Source: Smithella sp. ME-1 (GTDB lineage: Bacteria > Desulfobacterota > Syntrophia > Syntrophales > Smithellaceae). From it: a DNA stretch of 13,194 nucleotides. The stretch covers positions 1 to 13,194 of the forward strand of contig AWGX01000906.1 in the NCBI GenBank assembly GCA_000495415.1. Reading direction: 5' to 3'. Each line of letters opens with the position of its first letter. The first letter of the stretch is position 1. Below, in pieces: positions 1 to 5,318 of this stretch. A program made the translations under genes and the position numbers. The notes beneath the pieces are model-generated. The model was not told the origin of the DNA, did no database searches, and saw only the letters and a list, made by a program, of their open reading frames with translations.

Positions 1-165
1 AATAAACAATTCGTTGTCGTTGGCGCAAAAGAGGAAAAATTCTACGATAACATTATAATTTCCGCAATGGGCAGGATTGTTTTTGATTCATCGGACAGAT
101 TCCATTACCTTGCAGTAATGAATAAAGGCGTCTATCTTGTTGATGTTAAAATAGGTGGAAATTAG
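1..165 (+). CDS. C-terminal end of an unidentified protein (partial)
   Basis: The first frame is open from the window edge to a TAG at 163-165 and gives 54 residues ending VYLVDVKIGGN. I do not recognise the protein. Its alternating short hydrophobic strands (QFVVVGAK, NIIISAMG, YLAVMNKGVYLVDVKI) look like an all-beta fold. The 'DSSDRFHYLAVMNKGVYLVDV' type of phrase recalls a closing blade of a WD40/beta-propeller protein, but this is only an impression from a fragment. It reads toward the convergent IS110 transposase. No clear intrinsic terminator follows it, so its original downstream context may have been interrupted by the insertion sequence. Confidence 0.6.
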   Translation, partial: NKQFVVVGAKEEKFYDNIIISAMGRIVFDSSDRFHYLAVMNKGVYLVDVKIGGN

Positions 166-239
166 TCTAAGCGTATTATATTTCTAGATTTATTACCAGA
201 TTAATTTGTGCAGTCGAACTGTGTGATACCAGTCAACTA

Positions 240-1442
240 TCATGAATTCACCTGGGGACAAAAAGTTGTTCGTTGTGTCAGCATAGCATAGATAACACGT
301 ATCAACTTATGAGCAGTAGCTAATACAGCCTTCTTGTAAGGTAATCCCTCCTTTCTTCGTTTGAGATAGTAAGCATGAAAAATATCAGTGTATTGAATCA
401 CGCTTGTTGTCATCATCCAGATGATCCTCCGCAGGTGACGGTTACCACGTTTCGTTATCCTCCCCCTGCCTTCATGTTGGCCGGATTGGTAAACAGCAGG
501 ATCTAATCCCGCCATGGCAATGATTTTGCCGGAACATTCAAAATTATTGATGTCGCCACCCATCTCAACAAGAAAATTGGCGGCAGTTTTGTCTCCGATA
601 CCTTTTATGGAAGTCATAATGTTTATATCTTCTTCCATTAGTTTCCGTGCCATCTCAATCAGCATGTCTGTAATCTCCTGAAGAGCTTCTTCAAGGTGAA
701 GGAGCAGACCTATTTTCTGTTTTATAATCATTTCTTTGGCGGGACTGTTGGTGCCTACCGAAGAACGGGCCACCTTGATCAGTGTCTTAGCAAACGCCTC
801 TCTTTTATGACCATAGGAATCCGCAATCAACATCTGAGACAATTGACCAATGTCCGCATCTCTAAGAGCATTTGCGGAAGGATATTGCTGCAAAAGCTTG
901 AGAATAGACTTCGTAAATATACCAACCCTGTGCTCCAGTTCCGGAAAGGTGATATTCAGAAGCTGCTTGATCTCGATTTTTAAAGATGTCATCTCGTCAA
1001 CCAAACTCTCCCGCTGGCGGGAAAGATCCCGAAGATCCGAAATCAAAGCCGGAGTAGCCCGTTGTATTAGGGTATCTCCATTCGCCAGAAGAAACCGGGC
1101 AATGACAACAGCATCCTTCTTGTCCGTTTTGGTCTTCCTGAGCTGCATCTTCACGTAATTGGAAATCAGCAAAGGATTGATGAGAATGACCTTGTAACCC
1201 TCAGCAACAAGATATGAGAAGAGATTAACATGATAGGATGCCGTAGACTCCATCCCGATCAAAACGGAGGAAAAGGAAACAGTGCCAAAATGTCGTTTCA
1301 GTTTCTCAAAACCCTTCCGATCCATGGTCGCTGAAATCTGAAAAAGCTTGGCCTCTTCACCTGTTATCCCACAGGCGTCAAACTTTTCTTTGGAAATATC
1401 TATCCCGACAATACAATCAAAGTTGCCTTTTAATCCTGACAT
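240..1442 (-). CDS. IS110-family DEDD/serine recombinase (transposase)
   Basis: This is a 400-residue RNA-guided recombinase that catalyses excision and integration of its insertion sequence. The N-terminal RuvC-like DEDD domain shows D15 (VGIDISKE), E65 (IGMESTAS) and D107/D110 (KTKTDKKDA). A charged, probably helical coiled-coil segment covers about 125-200. The C-terminal Tnp20 domain has the helix-hairpin-helix-like SIKGIGDKTAANFL and the block around GLDPAVYQSGQ, with S320 as the predicted nucleophile followed by GRGRITKRGNRHLRR. The ATG at 1440-1442 is preferred over the upstream in-frame ATG at 1497-1499. It has a GGAGG 7 bases upstream and begins just before the conserved catalytic domain, whereas the longer start would add 19 unrelated residues and overlap the leader. 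All catalytic residues are present and there is no frameshift. It is convergent with the fragment at 1-165 and divergent from the tRNA operon. Confidence 0.93.
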   Translation of the reverse strand: MSGLKGNFDCIVGIDISKEKFDACGITGEEAKLFQISATMDRKGFEKLKRHFGTVSFSSVLIGMESTASYHVNLFSYLVAEGYKVILINPLLISNYVKMQLRKTKTDKKDAVVIARFLLANGDTLIQRATPALISDLRDLSRQRESLVDEMTSLKIEIKQLLNITFPELEHRVGIFTKSILKLLQQYPSANALRDADIGQLSQMLIADSYGHKREAFAKTLIKVARSSVGTNSPAKEMIIKQKIGLLLHLEEALQEITDMLIEMARKLMEEDINIMTSIKGIGDKTAANFLVEMGGDINNFECSGKIIAMAGLDPAVYQSGQHEGRGRITKRGNRHLRRIIWMMTTSVIQYTDIFHAYYLKRRKEGLPYKKAVLATAHKLIRVIYAMLTQRTTFCPQVNS

Positions 1443-1620
1443 CACATCACCTCCCGATAAGAAGTAAATGAAAAGCAGGTGCCGCAGCCTCCAGACCAAT
1501 CCTCCAGCGTTACAAGGATTCTACGATCCAACCAACCTATTATGGTTCACAGAGGCTTGGGACATACTGAAATAAGGGCTATAATGCCCAGGAAGAAATG
1601 AGTCCTCCTGCCTTCCTAAT
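1443..1620 (-). ncRNA. Candidate IS110 bridge RNA region
   Basis: IS110-group elements encode a structured bridge RNA in the non-coding region just upstream of the recombinase; its internal loops pair with target and donor DNA. Here about 180 non-coding bases precede the transposase. They contain several short stems (plus-strand coordinates): AATCC 1498-1502 with GGATT 1516-1520; GGAT 1516-1519 with ATCC 1526-1529 as an alternative; AACC 1534-1537 with GGTT 1544-1547 around a TATTAT loop; and GGGC 1576-1579 with GCCC 1586-1589 around TATAAT. The repeat CCTCCAG occurs at 1488-1494 and 1501-1507. Position and hairpin content support the call. The transcript ends and the guide loops were not determined. 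Confidence 0.55.
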
Positions 1621-1640
1621 TAATATTACAAATTAATTAT

Positions 1641-1804
1641 ACATCATTCTATATACGAATTCATGGTAGGAGGAAGGAATATTTTATAATAATATTTTGG
1701 GGAGAGTTTTCTCATCATTGATTATTAAATAAAGAAAAATATTTTCCGTAAAATGCGTTTGGATAGAATTCCTAATATATCTATAAGATTTTTTAAAAAT
1801 TTAC
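1641..1804. other. AT-rich gap between IS110 and the tRNA operon promoter
   Basis: There is no credible gene here. AATATTTT occurs three times (1678-1685, 1691-1698, 1738-1745). A run of T then A (TTTTTTAAAAAT, about 1789-1800) lies just ahead of the -35 element at 1805, where an UP element for the RNA polymerase alpha subunit would be. Such A/T tracts are usual upstream of strong stable-RNA promoters. The right-hand junction of the insertion sequence probably lies near the beginning of this stretch. Confidence 0.5.
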
Positions 1805-1833
1805 TTGACAAAAACATCTATAAAAATTAGATT
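1805..1833 (+). promoter_or_regulatory. Sigma70-type promoter of the tRNA/rpmG/secE/nusG operon
   Basis: A perfect -35 hexamer TTGACA (1805-1810) is separated by exactly 17 bases from TAGATT (1828-1833, four of six matches to the -10 consensus). A/T tracts precede it. Transcription would begin near 1840, about 80 bases before the first tRNA. The GC-containing segment just after the -10 (CAGCGA) fits a growth-rate or stringently controlled promoter, but that is inference. This is the best promoter candidate before the tRNA cluster. Confidence 0.75.
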
Positions 1834-1919
1834 CAGCGATTCGCTTAGGGGCGTAGTTGTGTTTTTTTGTGCTTAGTTAATATAAATATTTGATATTAAA
1901 GGAAATTATAACAAGGTTT

Positions 1920-1995
1920 GCTGGTGTAGCTCAATCGGCAGAGCAGCTGATTTGTAATCAGCAGGTTGCGGGTTCAAGTCCCATCACCAGCTCCA
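1920..1995 (+). tRNA. tRNA-Thr (TGT)
   Basis: A complete 76-base cloverleaf. The acceptor arms GCTGGTG and CACCAGC pair fully. The D arm is GCTC/GAGC. The anticodon stem GCTGA/TCAGC encloses loop TTTGTAA, giving anticodon TGT, which reads ACA. The T arm is GCGGG/CCCAT, so it carries a G-T wobble and a C50-A64 mismatch, unlike the usual CCCGT. The 3' CCA (1993-1995) is encoded. It is the first gene of the tRNA cluster. Confidence 0.96.
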
Positions 1996-2012
1996 GTTAA
2001 ACAATATGAGTT

Positions 2013-2097
2013 GGTGGGGTTCCCGAGCGGCCAAAGGGAGCAGACTGTAAATCTGCCGGCGTAGCCTACGGAGGTTCAAATCCTCCCCCCACCACCA
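2013..2097 (+). tRNA. tRNA-Tyr (GTA)
   Basis: An 85-base class II tRNA with acceptor stem GGTGGGG/CCCCACC, anticodon loop CTGTAAA (anticodon GTA), a long variable arm and a perfect T stem GGAGG/CCTCC. Discriminator A and an encoded CCA follow. It lies 17 bases after tRNA-Thr(TGT) and would be released from a common precursor. Confidence 0.97.
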
Positions 2098-2120
2098 GGG
2101 ATTATTTAAGATTGAAACAG

Positions 2121-2196
2121 GCGGGAGTAGCTCAGTGGCTAGAGCGTCAGCCTTCCAAGCTGAGGGTCGCGGGTTCGAATCCCGTTTCCCGCTCCA
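2121..2196 (+). tRNA. tRNA-Gly (TCC)
   Basis: A 76-base cloverleaf with acceptor GCGGGAG/TTCCCGC, anticodon stem TCAGC/GCTGA around loop CTTCCAA (anticodon TCC), and T stem GCGGG/CCCGT with the standard TTCGAAT loop. CCA is encoded at 2194-2196. Confidence 0.97.
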
Positions 2197-2228
2197 GAAA
2201 AATAGGGGCAAAAATAATAAAAAATTTT

Positions 2229-2304
2229 GCCCACGTAGCTCAGTTGGTAGAGCACATCCTTGGTAAGGATGAGGTCACCAGTTCAATCCTGGTCGTGGGC
2301 TCCA
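2229..2304 (+). tRNA. tRNA-Thr (GGT)
   Basis: A 76-base cloverleaf with acceptor GCCCACG/CGTGGGC, anticodon stem CATCC/GGATG around loop TTGGTAA (anticodon GGT, reading ACC/ACT), and a perfect T stem ACCAG/CTGGT. CCA is encoded. It is the second threonine tRNA of the cluster. Its 3' end is only 13 bases before the rpmG start codon, where many bacteria have a tuf gene instead. Confidence 0.97.
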
Positions 2305-2317
2305 GTTAAGGAGTGTT

Positions 2318-2467
2318 ATGCGAAATAATATTATTTTAGCTTGTACGGAATGCAAGCAAAGGAATTATACAACGACAAAAAACAAGCGGACTATGCAAAA
2401 TCGTCTGGAAATGAAGAAATACTGCAAGTTTTGCCGGGGTCATAAATTACATAGGGAGACCAAATAG
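2318..2467 (+). CDS. rpmG: 50S ribosomal protein L33 (49 residues)
   Basis: L33 is a small zinc-ribbon protein of the large ribosomal subunit near the E site. The 49-residue product begins [12 protein letters not shown] and ends HRETK, the family's usual length. It is the zinc-binding (C+) form with two CxxC pairs, C9/C12 and C36/C39. It also has the typical NYTTTKNKR segment, with ALKKYC-like EMKKYCKFC before the second knuckle. A strong Shine-Dalgarno AAGGAG (2308-2313) lies 4 bases before the ATG and directly follows the CCA of tRNA-Thr, so tRNA processing would create a very short 5' end for this message. tRNA-Trp follows 13 bases after the stop. Confidence 0.95.
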   Translation: MRNNIILACTECKQRNYTTTKNKRTMQNRLEMKKYCKFCRGHKLHRETK

Positions 2468-2480
2468 TCTGTGTTGGTAT

Positions 2481-2557
2481 AGGCCAGTAGCTCTAATGGA
2501 TAGAGCGCCGGACTCCAAATCCGGATGCTGGGGGTTCAAGTCCCTCCTGGCCTGCCA
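2481..2557 (+). tRNA. tRNA-Trp (CCA)
   Basis: A 77-base cloverleaf with acceptor AGGCCAG/CTGGCCT, anticodon stem CCGGA/TCCGG around loop CTCCAAA (anticodon CCA), and T stem GGGGG/CCCTC with one G-T wobble. Discriminator G and an encoded CCA (2555-2557) follow. It sits between rpmG and secE, a frequent arrangement in proteobacteria. Confidence 0.97.
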
Positions 2558-2559
2558 TT

Positions 2560-2576
2560 TTCCCCGGTACTGGGAA
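2560..2576 (+). promoter_or_regulatory. Small hairpin between tRNA-Trp and secE
   Basis: TTCCC (2560-2564) pairs perfectly with GGGAA (2572-2576) across a 7-base loop, and TTTT follows. The hairpin begins 2 bases after the tRNA-Trp CCA and ends 9 bases before the secE ATG. Its GGGA is the nearest thing to a ribosome binding site for secE, so the stem could dampen secE translation or mark a processing point. The stem is too short for a convincing terminator. The functional reading is inference. Confidence 0.35.
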
Positions 2577-2585
2577 TTTTAAATT

Positions 2586-2789
2586 ATGGAAAAAGTAAAA
2601 GAAATAACTCAAAAAATAGTCCAATTTGTGAAAGAAGCTAAAGCAGAGCTGAAGAAAGTTACCTGGCCGACCCCTAAGCAGGCACTGGCATCTACCGCAG
2701 TCGTAATAATTTTAGTTTTCATAGTTGCTGTAGTTTTGGGAATAATTGATTTTGCACTAGCTAAAACAGTTAAATTTATATTGGGTTAA
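2586..2789 (+). CDS. secE: Preprotein translocase subunit SecE (67 residues)
   Basis: SecE clamps SecY in the SecYEG inner-membrane protein-export channel. The 67-residue product is the short single-spanning form found in most bacteria, not the three-spanning form of E. coli. An amphipathic N-terminal helix runs to about residue 20. The family signature follows (KAELKKVTWPTPKQ, about 19-32), with the conserved TWP, and then one hydrophobic span (about 38-60, VVIILVFIVAVVLGIIDFAL). No good Shine-Dalgarno precedes the ATG; only GGGA at 2572-2575 is available, and it is in a hairpin. nusG starts 3 bases after its stop, as is usual for this pair. Confidence 0.96.
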   Translation: MEKVKEITQKIVQFVKEAKAELKKVTWPTPKQALASTAVVIILVFIVAVVLGIIDFALAKTVKFILG

Positions 2790-2792
2790 AAA

Positions 2793-3323
2793 ATGGCTTT
2801 TAAATGGTATGTTGTTCATACCTATTCCGGGTATGAGAACAAAGTAAAGATGAGTCTTCAAGAAAGAATCGAAAAGACGGGCACTCAGGCTTTTTTCTCC
2901 GATATTCTTATTCCTGAAGAAGATGTCGTAGAGTTGATTTCAGGCGAGAAGAAAAATTCCAAGCGAAAGTTTTTCCCGGGATATATTCTTGTCCGCATGG
3001 AAATGACGGATGATACCTGGCATATTGTTAAGGATACTCCTAAAGTTACCGGTTTCATTGGTACTAAAGATAAGCCTTCGCCTATACCGGATAAGGATGT
3101 AGAAAATTTAAAATTCAGAATTGATGAAGGAACTTTGAAACCCAAGCCCAAATTCAAATTCGATATTGGTGATCATGTGAAGATCATTGATGGTCCTTTT
3201 ACCAATTTTGATGGGGTTATTGATGAATTGAAACCTGAAAAAAGTAAGCTAAGGGTTATCGTGAGCATTTTTGGCCGGCCTACGCCGGTAGAATTGGATT
3301 TCATTCAGGTAACTCAAGGATAA
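2793..3323 (+). CDS. nusG: Transcription termination/antitermination factor NusG
   Basis: NusG (176 residues; 181 in E. coli) binds the RNA polymerase clamp, suppresses pausing, and links polymerase to Rho or to the ribosome through S10. The N-terminal NGN domain begins with [16 protein letters not shown] and includes FPGYILVRM and the later [13 protein letters not shown]. The C-terminal KOW domain covers about 122-174, with [16 protein letters not shown] and the closing strand VELDFIQV. Start and stop fit the family length. Separation from secE by 3 bases and the lack of a strong ribosome binding site suggest translational coupling to secE. The 58-base gap to rplK is A-rich and carries no terminator that I can see. 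Confidence 0.97.
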   Translation: MAFKWYVVHTYSGYENKVKMSLQERIEKTGTQAFFSDILIPEEDVVELISGEKKNSKRKFFPGYILVRMEMTDDTWHIVKDTPKVTGFIGTKDKPSPIPDKDVENLKFRIDEGTLKPKPKFKFDIGDHVKIIDGPFTNFDGVIDELKPEKSKLRVIVSIFGRPTPVELDFIQVTQG

Positions 3324-3381
3324 AACAAACAAATAAAAAGAAAAAGAAGTATCAAAAATATTCAAATCAGGGTGATTTAAA

Positions 3382-3807
3382 ATGGCAAAAAAAATTATTG
3401 CAAACATAAAGTTGCAAATAAAGGCGGGTAAAGCAACTCCTTCACCTCCCATCGGTCCGGCATTGGGACAGCATGGCGTCAATATTATGGAATTTTGCAA
3501 AGCTTATAATGCTATGACGCAAAGTCAGGAAGGAATGATTATTCCTGTGGTAATTACCGTTTATGCAGACAGGTCTTTTACATTTATAACAAAGACACCT
3601 CCGGTATCCGTGTTGCTTAAGCAAGCAGCAAAAATTGCTAAGGGAGCCAGTGATCCGAAGAGAGAAAAAGTTGGCTCAGTTACGGCTGGACAAGTGAAAG
3701 AAATTGCCGAATTGAAGTTTAAAGATTTGAATGCTGTGGATATTGATGGTGCTATAAAGACAATTTCCGGAACCGCAAGGTCTATGGGAATTGAAATTAC
3801 AGGTTAA
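3382..3807 (+). CDS. rplK: 50S ribosomal protein L11
   Basis: L11 (141 residues, the standard length) binds the GTPase-associated region of 23S rRNA with L10-L12 and helps stimulate translation factors. It is the binding partner of thiostrepton-type antibiotics. The N-terminal domain shows the proline-rich [13 protein letters not shown] motif (22-34), with P23 and P26 in the thiostrepton-contact region, so the usual sensitivity pocket looks intact. The C-terminal RNA-binding domain ends [15 protein letters not shown]. The Shine-Dalgarno AGGGTGAT lies just before the ATG. It forms a pair with rplA 18 bases downstream, normally controlled by L1 feedback; I did not identify a clear L1 operator. 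Confidence 0.97.
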   Translation: MAKKIIANIKLQIKAGKATPSPPIGPALGQHGVNIMEFCKAYNAMTQSQEGMIIPVVITVYADRSFTFITKTPPVSVLLKQAAKIAKGASDPKREKVGSVTAGQVKEIAELKFKDLNAVDIDGAIKTISGTARSMGIEITG

Positions 3808-3825
3808 TAAATACGAGGTTTTATT

Positions 3826-4527
3826 ATGTTAAAAAGAGGCAAACGTATATTGGCAGCGAAAGCGAAAGTTGAACCGGGCAAACGATATTCGCTTCAAGAG
3901 GCTACAGAAATAGTTGTATCAACGGCTGGCACCAAATTTGATGAGACTGTGGATGCCGCCGTTCGTTTAGGCGTTAATCCTGCTCATGCCGATCAGATGG
4001 TGCGGGGAAGTGTGGTTCTGCCAAATGGCTTGGGAAAAACAGTAAGAGTTTTGGTCTTTGCCAAAGGAGAAAAGGAGAAAGAAGCTCTGGAAGCCGGTGC
4101 GGATTTAGTCGGTAATGATGATATTATTGAAAAGATTAAAGGCGGCTGGATGGAGTTTGATCGTGTTATCGCTACTCCGGATATGATGGGTTCCGTGGGA
4201 AAGATCGGTAAACTTTTAGGTCCGCGCGGGTTAATGCCAAATCCGAAGGTGGGAACCGTGACTTTTGAAGTGGCTAACGCGGTGAAGGAATTGAAGGCCG
4301 GGAAGGTGGAATTCCGCGTGGAAAAAGCGGGAATAGTTCACTCTCCCGTTGGGAAAGTATCTTTTGGTGCCGAAAAATTAAGAGAAAATGTCAGCGCTTT
4401 GCTGGAAACCATTATTAAATTGAAACCGGCGTCAAGCAAAGGAACTTATATTAAAAGCATTTCTATTTCCAGTACAATGGGTGTAGGCGTGAAAATTGAT
4501 CCTCTCGATATAAAAGCTGCAGTTTAA
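3826..4527 (+). CDS. rplA: 50S ribosomal protein L1
   Basis: L1 (233 residues; 234 in E. coli) forms the mobile L1 stalk that guides deacylated tRNA out of the E site. In many bacteria it also represses the rplK-rplA message. The product has the family fold, with the hallmark [17 protein letters not shown] (G132-P133 to about 145) in domain II. The C-terminal half completes domain I ([20 protein letters not shown] and the final [14 protein letters not shown]). The ATG lies 18 bases after rplK, with a GAGG ribosome binding site. After its stop comes the long rplJ control region. Confidence 0.97.
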   Translation: MLKRGKRILAAKAKVEPGKRYSLQEATEIVVSTAGTKFDETVDAAVRLGVNPAHADQMVRGSVVLPNGLGKTVRVLVFAKGEKEKEALEAGADLVGNDDIIEKIKGGWMEFDRVIATPDMMGSVGKIGKLLGPRGLMPNPKVGTVTFEVANAVKELKAGKVEFRVEKAGIVHSPVGKVSFGAEKLRENVSALLETIIKLKPASSKGTYIKSISISSTMGVGVKIDPLDIKAAV

Positions 4528-4553
4528 TGGAGAAAAATTAAGTTAGTTATAAT
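4524..4553 (+). promoter_or_regulatory. Candidate rplJ promoter
   Basis: A perfect TATAAT (4548-4553) lies just after the rplA stop. Eighteen bases upstream is only a weak -35 match (TTAATG, 4524-4529). The predicted start, about 4560, coincides with the first base of the conserved L10-leader fold. This gives independent positional support and matches the separate rplJ promoter known in E. coli. Read-through from rplKA probably also contributes. Confidence 0.45.
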
Positions 4554-4560
4554 AATTAAG

Positions 4561-4610
4561 GTCGAAGACAGCAGGTACAGAAGTTTAAACGAAAAAAGGC
4601 CTGCCGAGAC
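4561..4610 (+). promoter_or_regulatory. L10 leader (ribosomal protein autoregulatory kink-turn)
   Basis: The mRNA leader upstream of rplJ is bound by the L10-L12 complex, which represses rplJ-rplL translation. The sequence shows an outer stem GTC (4561-4563) with GAC (4608-4610). Next comes an asymmetric internal loop with GAAGACA on one side and CGA on the other, the purine-rich arrangement of a kink-turn. The inner stem is GCAGG (4571-4575) with CCTGC (4600-4604), capped by an A-rich loop. The AGACAGCAGG and CCTGCCGAG blocks are the conserved signatures of the Rfam L10 leader family. It lies about 155 bases before the rplJ start, as expected. Confidence 0.85.
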
Positions 4611-4659
4611 TCGTATGATGAAAATAGTTGCTTTATTTTTCAAGGTAAACAATTTTTGG

Positions 4660-4699
4660 AAAACGGGAATCGGAATTTGGGTAAGGTTACCGTTTTTTT
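4660..4699 (+). terminator. Possible attenuator upstream of rplJ
   Basis: AAAACGG (4660-4666) can pair with CCGTTTT (4690-4696), and the T run extends to 4699, giving a stem followed by U residues like an intrinsic terminator. Inside it, GGTA (4680-4683) can pair with TACC (4688-4691) as a competing small hairpin. An earlier GGTAA (4644-4648) could also pair with TTACC (4687-4691), so alternative folds are possible. The outer stem is A-T rich with a 23-base loop, so as a terminator it is weak. Attenuation is inference. Confidence 0.35.
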
Positions 4700-4765
4700 G
4701 TTCTGTATGTGGCTAGATTCTCCGGCCTCAAGAAAATAAAATAATTTTGAAAGGAGGCGGATAGA

Positions 4766-5290
4766 TTGGATCGGGGAACGAAAGAGCAAATTGTATCTGA
4801 ATTACATAAGAAACTCAAAGAAGCCAAATTAGGCGTTCTGACCAGCTTTAGCGGAATGAATGTCGAGAAAATGGAAGCTCTAAGAAATGCGTTGCGCAAG
4901 TCCGATGCTGAATGGAAGGTTGTGAAAAACACTCTTTTGAGGATTGCTTCAAAAGAAACCGATTTCAGTATACTTGACGATCATTTCAAATGGCCTGTTG
5001 CAGTTGTTTTGGGCTATAAAGACCCGGTGGGACCGACTAAAATTCTGATTGATTTTGCGAAGAGAAATCCAGAATTGGAAATCAAAGTTGGGCTGCTGGA
5101 TAGTAAGTCTTTAACTAAGAGCGATCTTACTGTTTTGGCGGAATTACCCGGTAAAGAGGTTCTCTTGGGTAAATTGGTTTCGGTAATGGCAGCGGTACCG
5201 ACATCGTTCGTGACCGTTTTAAGTGGCGTTCCGAGAAGCTTTGTGCAAGTGCTCAATGCCTATTGTGATAAGAAAAAAACTTTAAATTAA
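4766..5290 (+). CDS. rplJ: 50S ribosomal protein L10 (TTG start)
   Basis: L10 (174 residues) anchors L12 dimers to the ribosomal stalk and is the repressor of its own operon. The N-terminal rRNA-binding domain includes EQIVSELHKKLKEAKLGVLTSFSGMNVEKMEALRNALR and the conserved VVKNTLLRIA. Near the C-terminal part is the LPGKEVLLGKLVSVMAAVPTSFVTVLSGVPRSFVQVLNAY helix region, which carries L12 binding sites. The start is TTG (4766-4768): an exceptionally strong AAAGGAGG (4750-4757) lies 8 bases upstream and no better in-frame ATG precedes the conserved domain. The control region with its L10 leader lies directly upstream, and rplL follows 28 bases downstream. Confidence 0.95.
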   Translation: MDRGTKEQIVSELHKKLKEAKLGVLTSFSGMNVEKMEALRNALRKSDAEWKVVKNTLLRIASKETDFSILDDHFKWPVAVVLGYKDPVGPTKILIDFAKRNPELEIKVGLLDSKSLTKSDLTVLAELPGKEVLLGKLVSVMAAVPTSFVTVLSGVPRSFVQVLNAYCDKKKTLN

Positions 5291-5318
5291 TTAAAACATA
5301 CAGAGAGGAATAGAAAAA

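Larger units (their letters stand above)
166..1640 (-). mobile_element. IS110-group insertion sequence (boundaries approximate)
   Basis: The element consists of one intact IS110-family recombinase gene on the minus strand, a short non-coding tail after its stop (to about 166-180) and a long non-coding leader before its start (to about 1620-1640). IS110-group elements have no clear terminal inverted repeats and little or no target duplication, so the ends cannot be fixed from sequence alone; the limits given are estimates from typical arm lengths. The long non-coding arm lies upstream of the recombinase, which fits the IS110 group rather than IS1111, where it lies downstream. A short direct repeat, AGTCGAACT (212-220) and AGTCAACT (231-238), sits in the downstream arm. 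The gene looks intact, so the element may be functional. Confidence 0.75.

Noticed and set aside
1443..1499. Longer transposase start at 1497-1499 adding 19 residues
   Set aside because: The added residues match no IS110 family feature and overlap the candidate bridge RNA; the ATG at 1440-1442 has GGAGG at ideal spacing.
1636..1641. TATAAT on the minus strand as a transposase or bridge RNA promoter
   Set aside because: No acceptable -35 hexamer lies 16-18 bases upstream, and the site may be outside the element; it could only matter if the circular junction supplies a -35, which cannot be tested here.
1836..1869. Possible terminator (short GC stem followed by a T7 tract) between promoter and first tRNA
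   Set aside because: The available stem (CGC with GCG) is only three pairs and poorly placed relative to the T run; not supportable as a terminator.
1984..2211. Minus-strand open frame of 75 codons across the tRNA cluster
   Set aside because: It is antisense to tRNA-Tyr and tRNA-Gly. Its RDSNPRP and GEDLNLR phrases are the familiar translation of tRNA T arms, a common spurious annotation.
2112..2309. Plus-strand open frame of 65 codons across tRNA-Gly and tRNA-Thr
   Set aside because: GVAQWLERQ and VAGSNPVSRS are classic false proteins translated from tRNA genes; the tRNAs explain all conservation.
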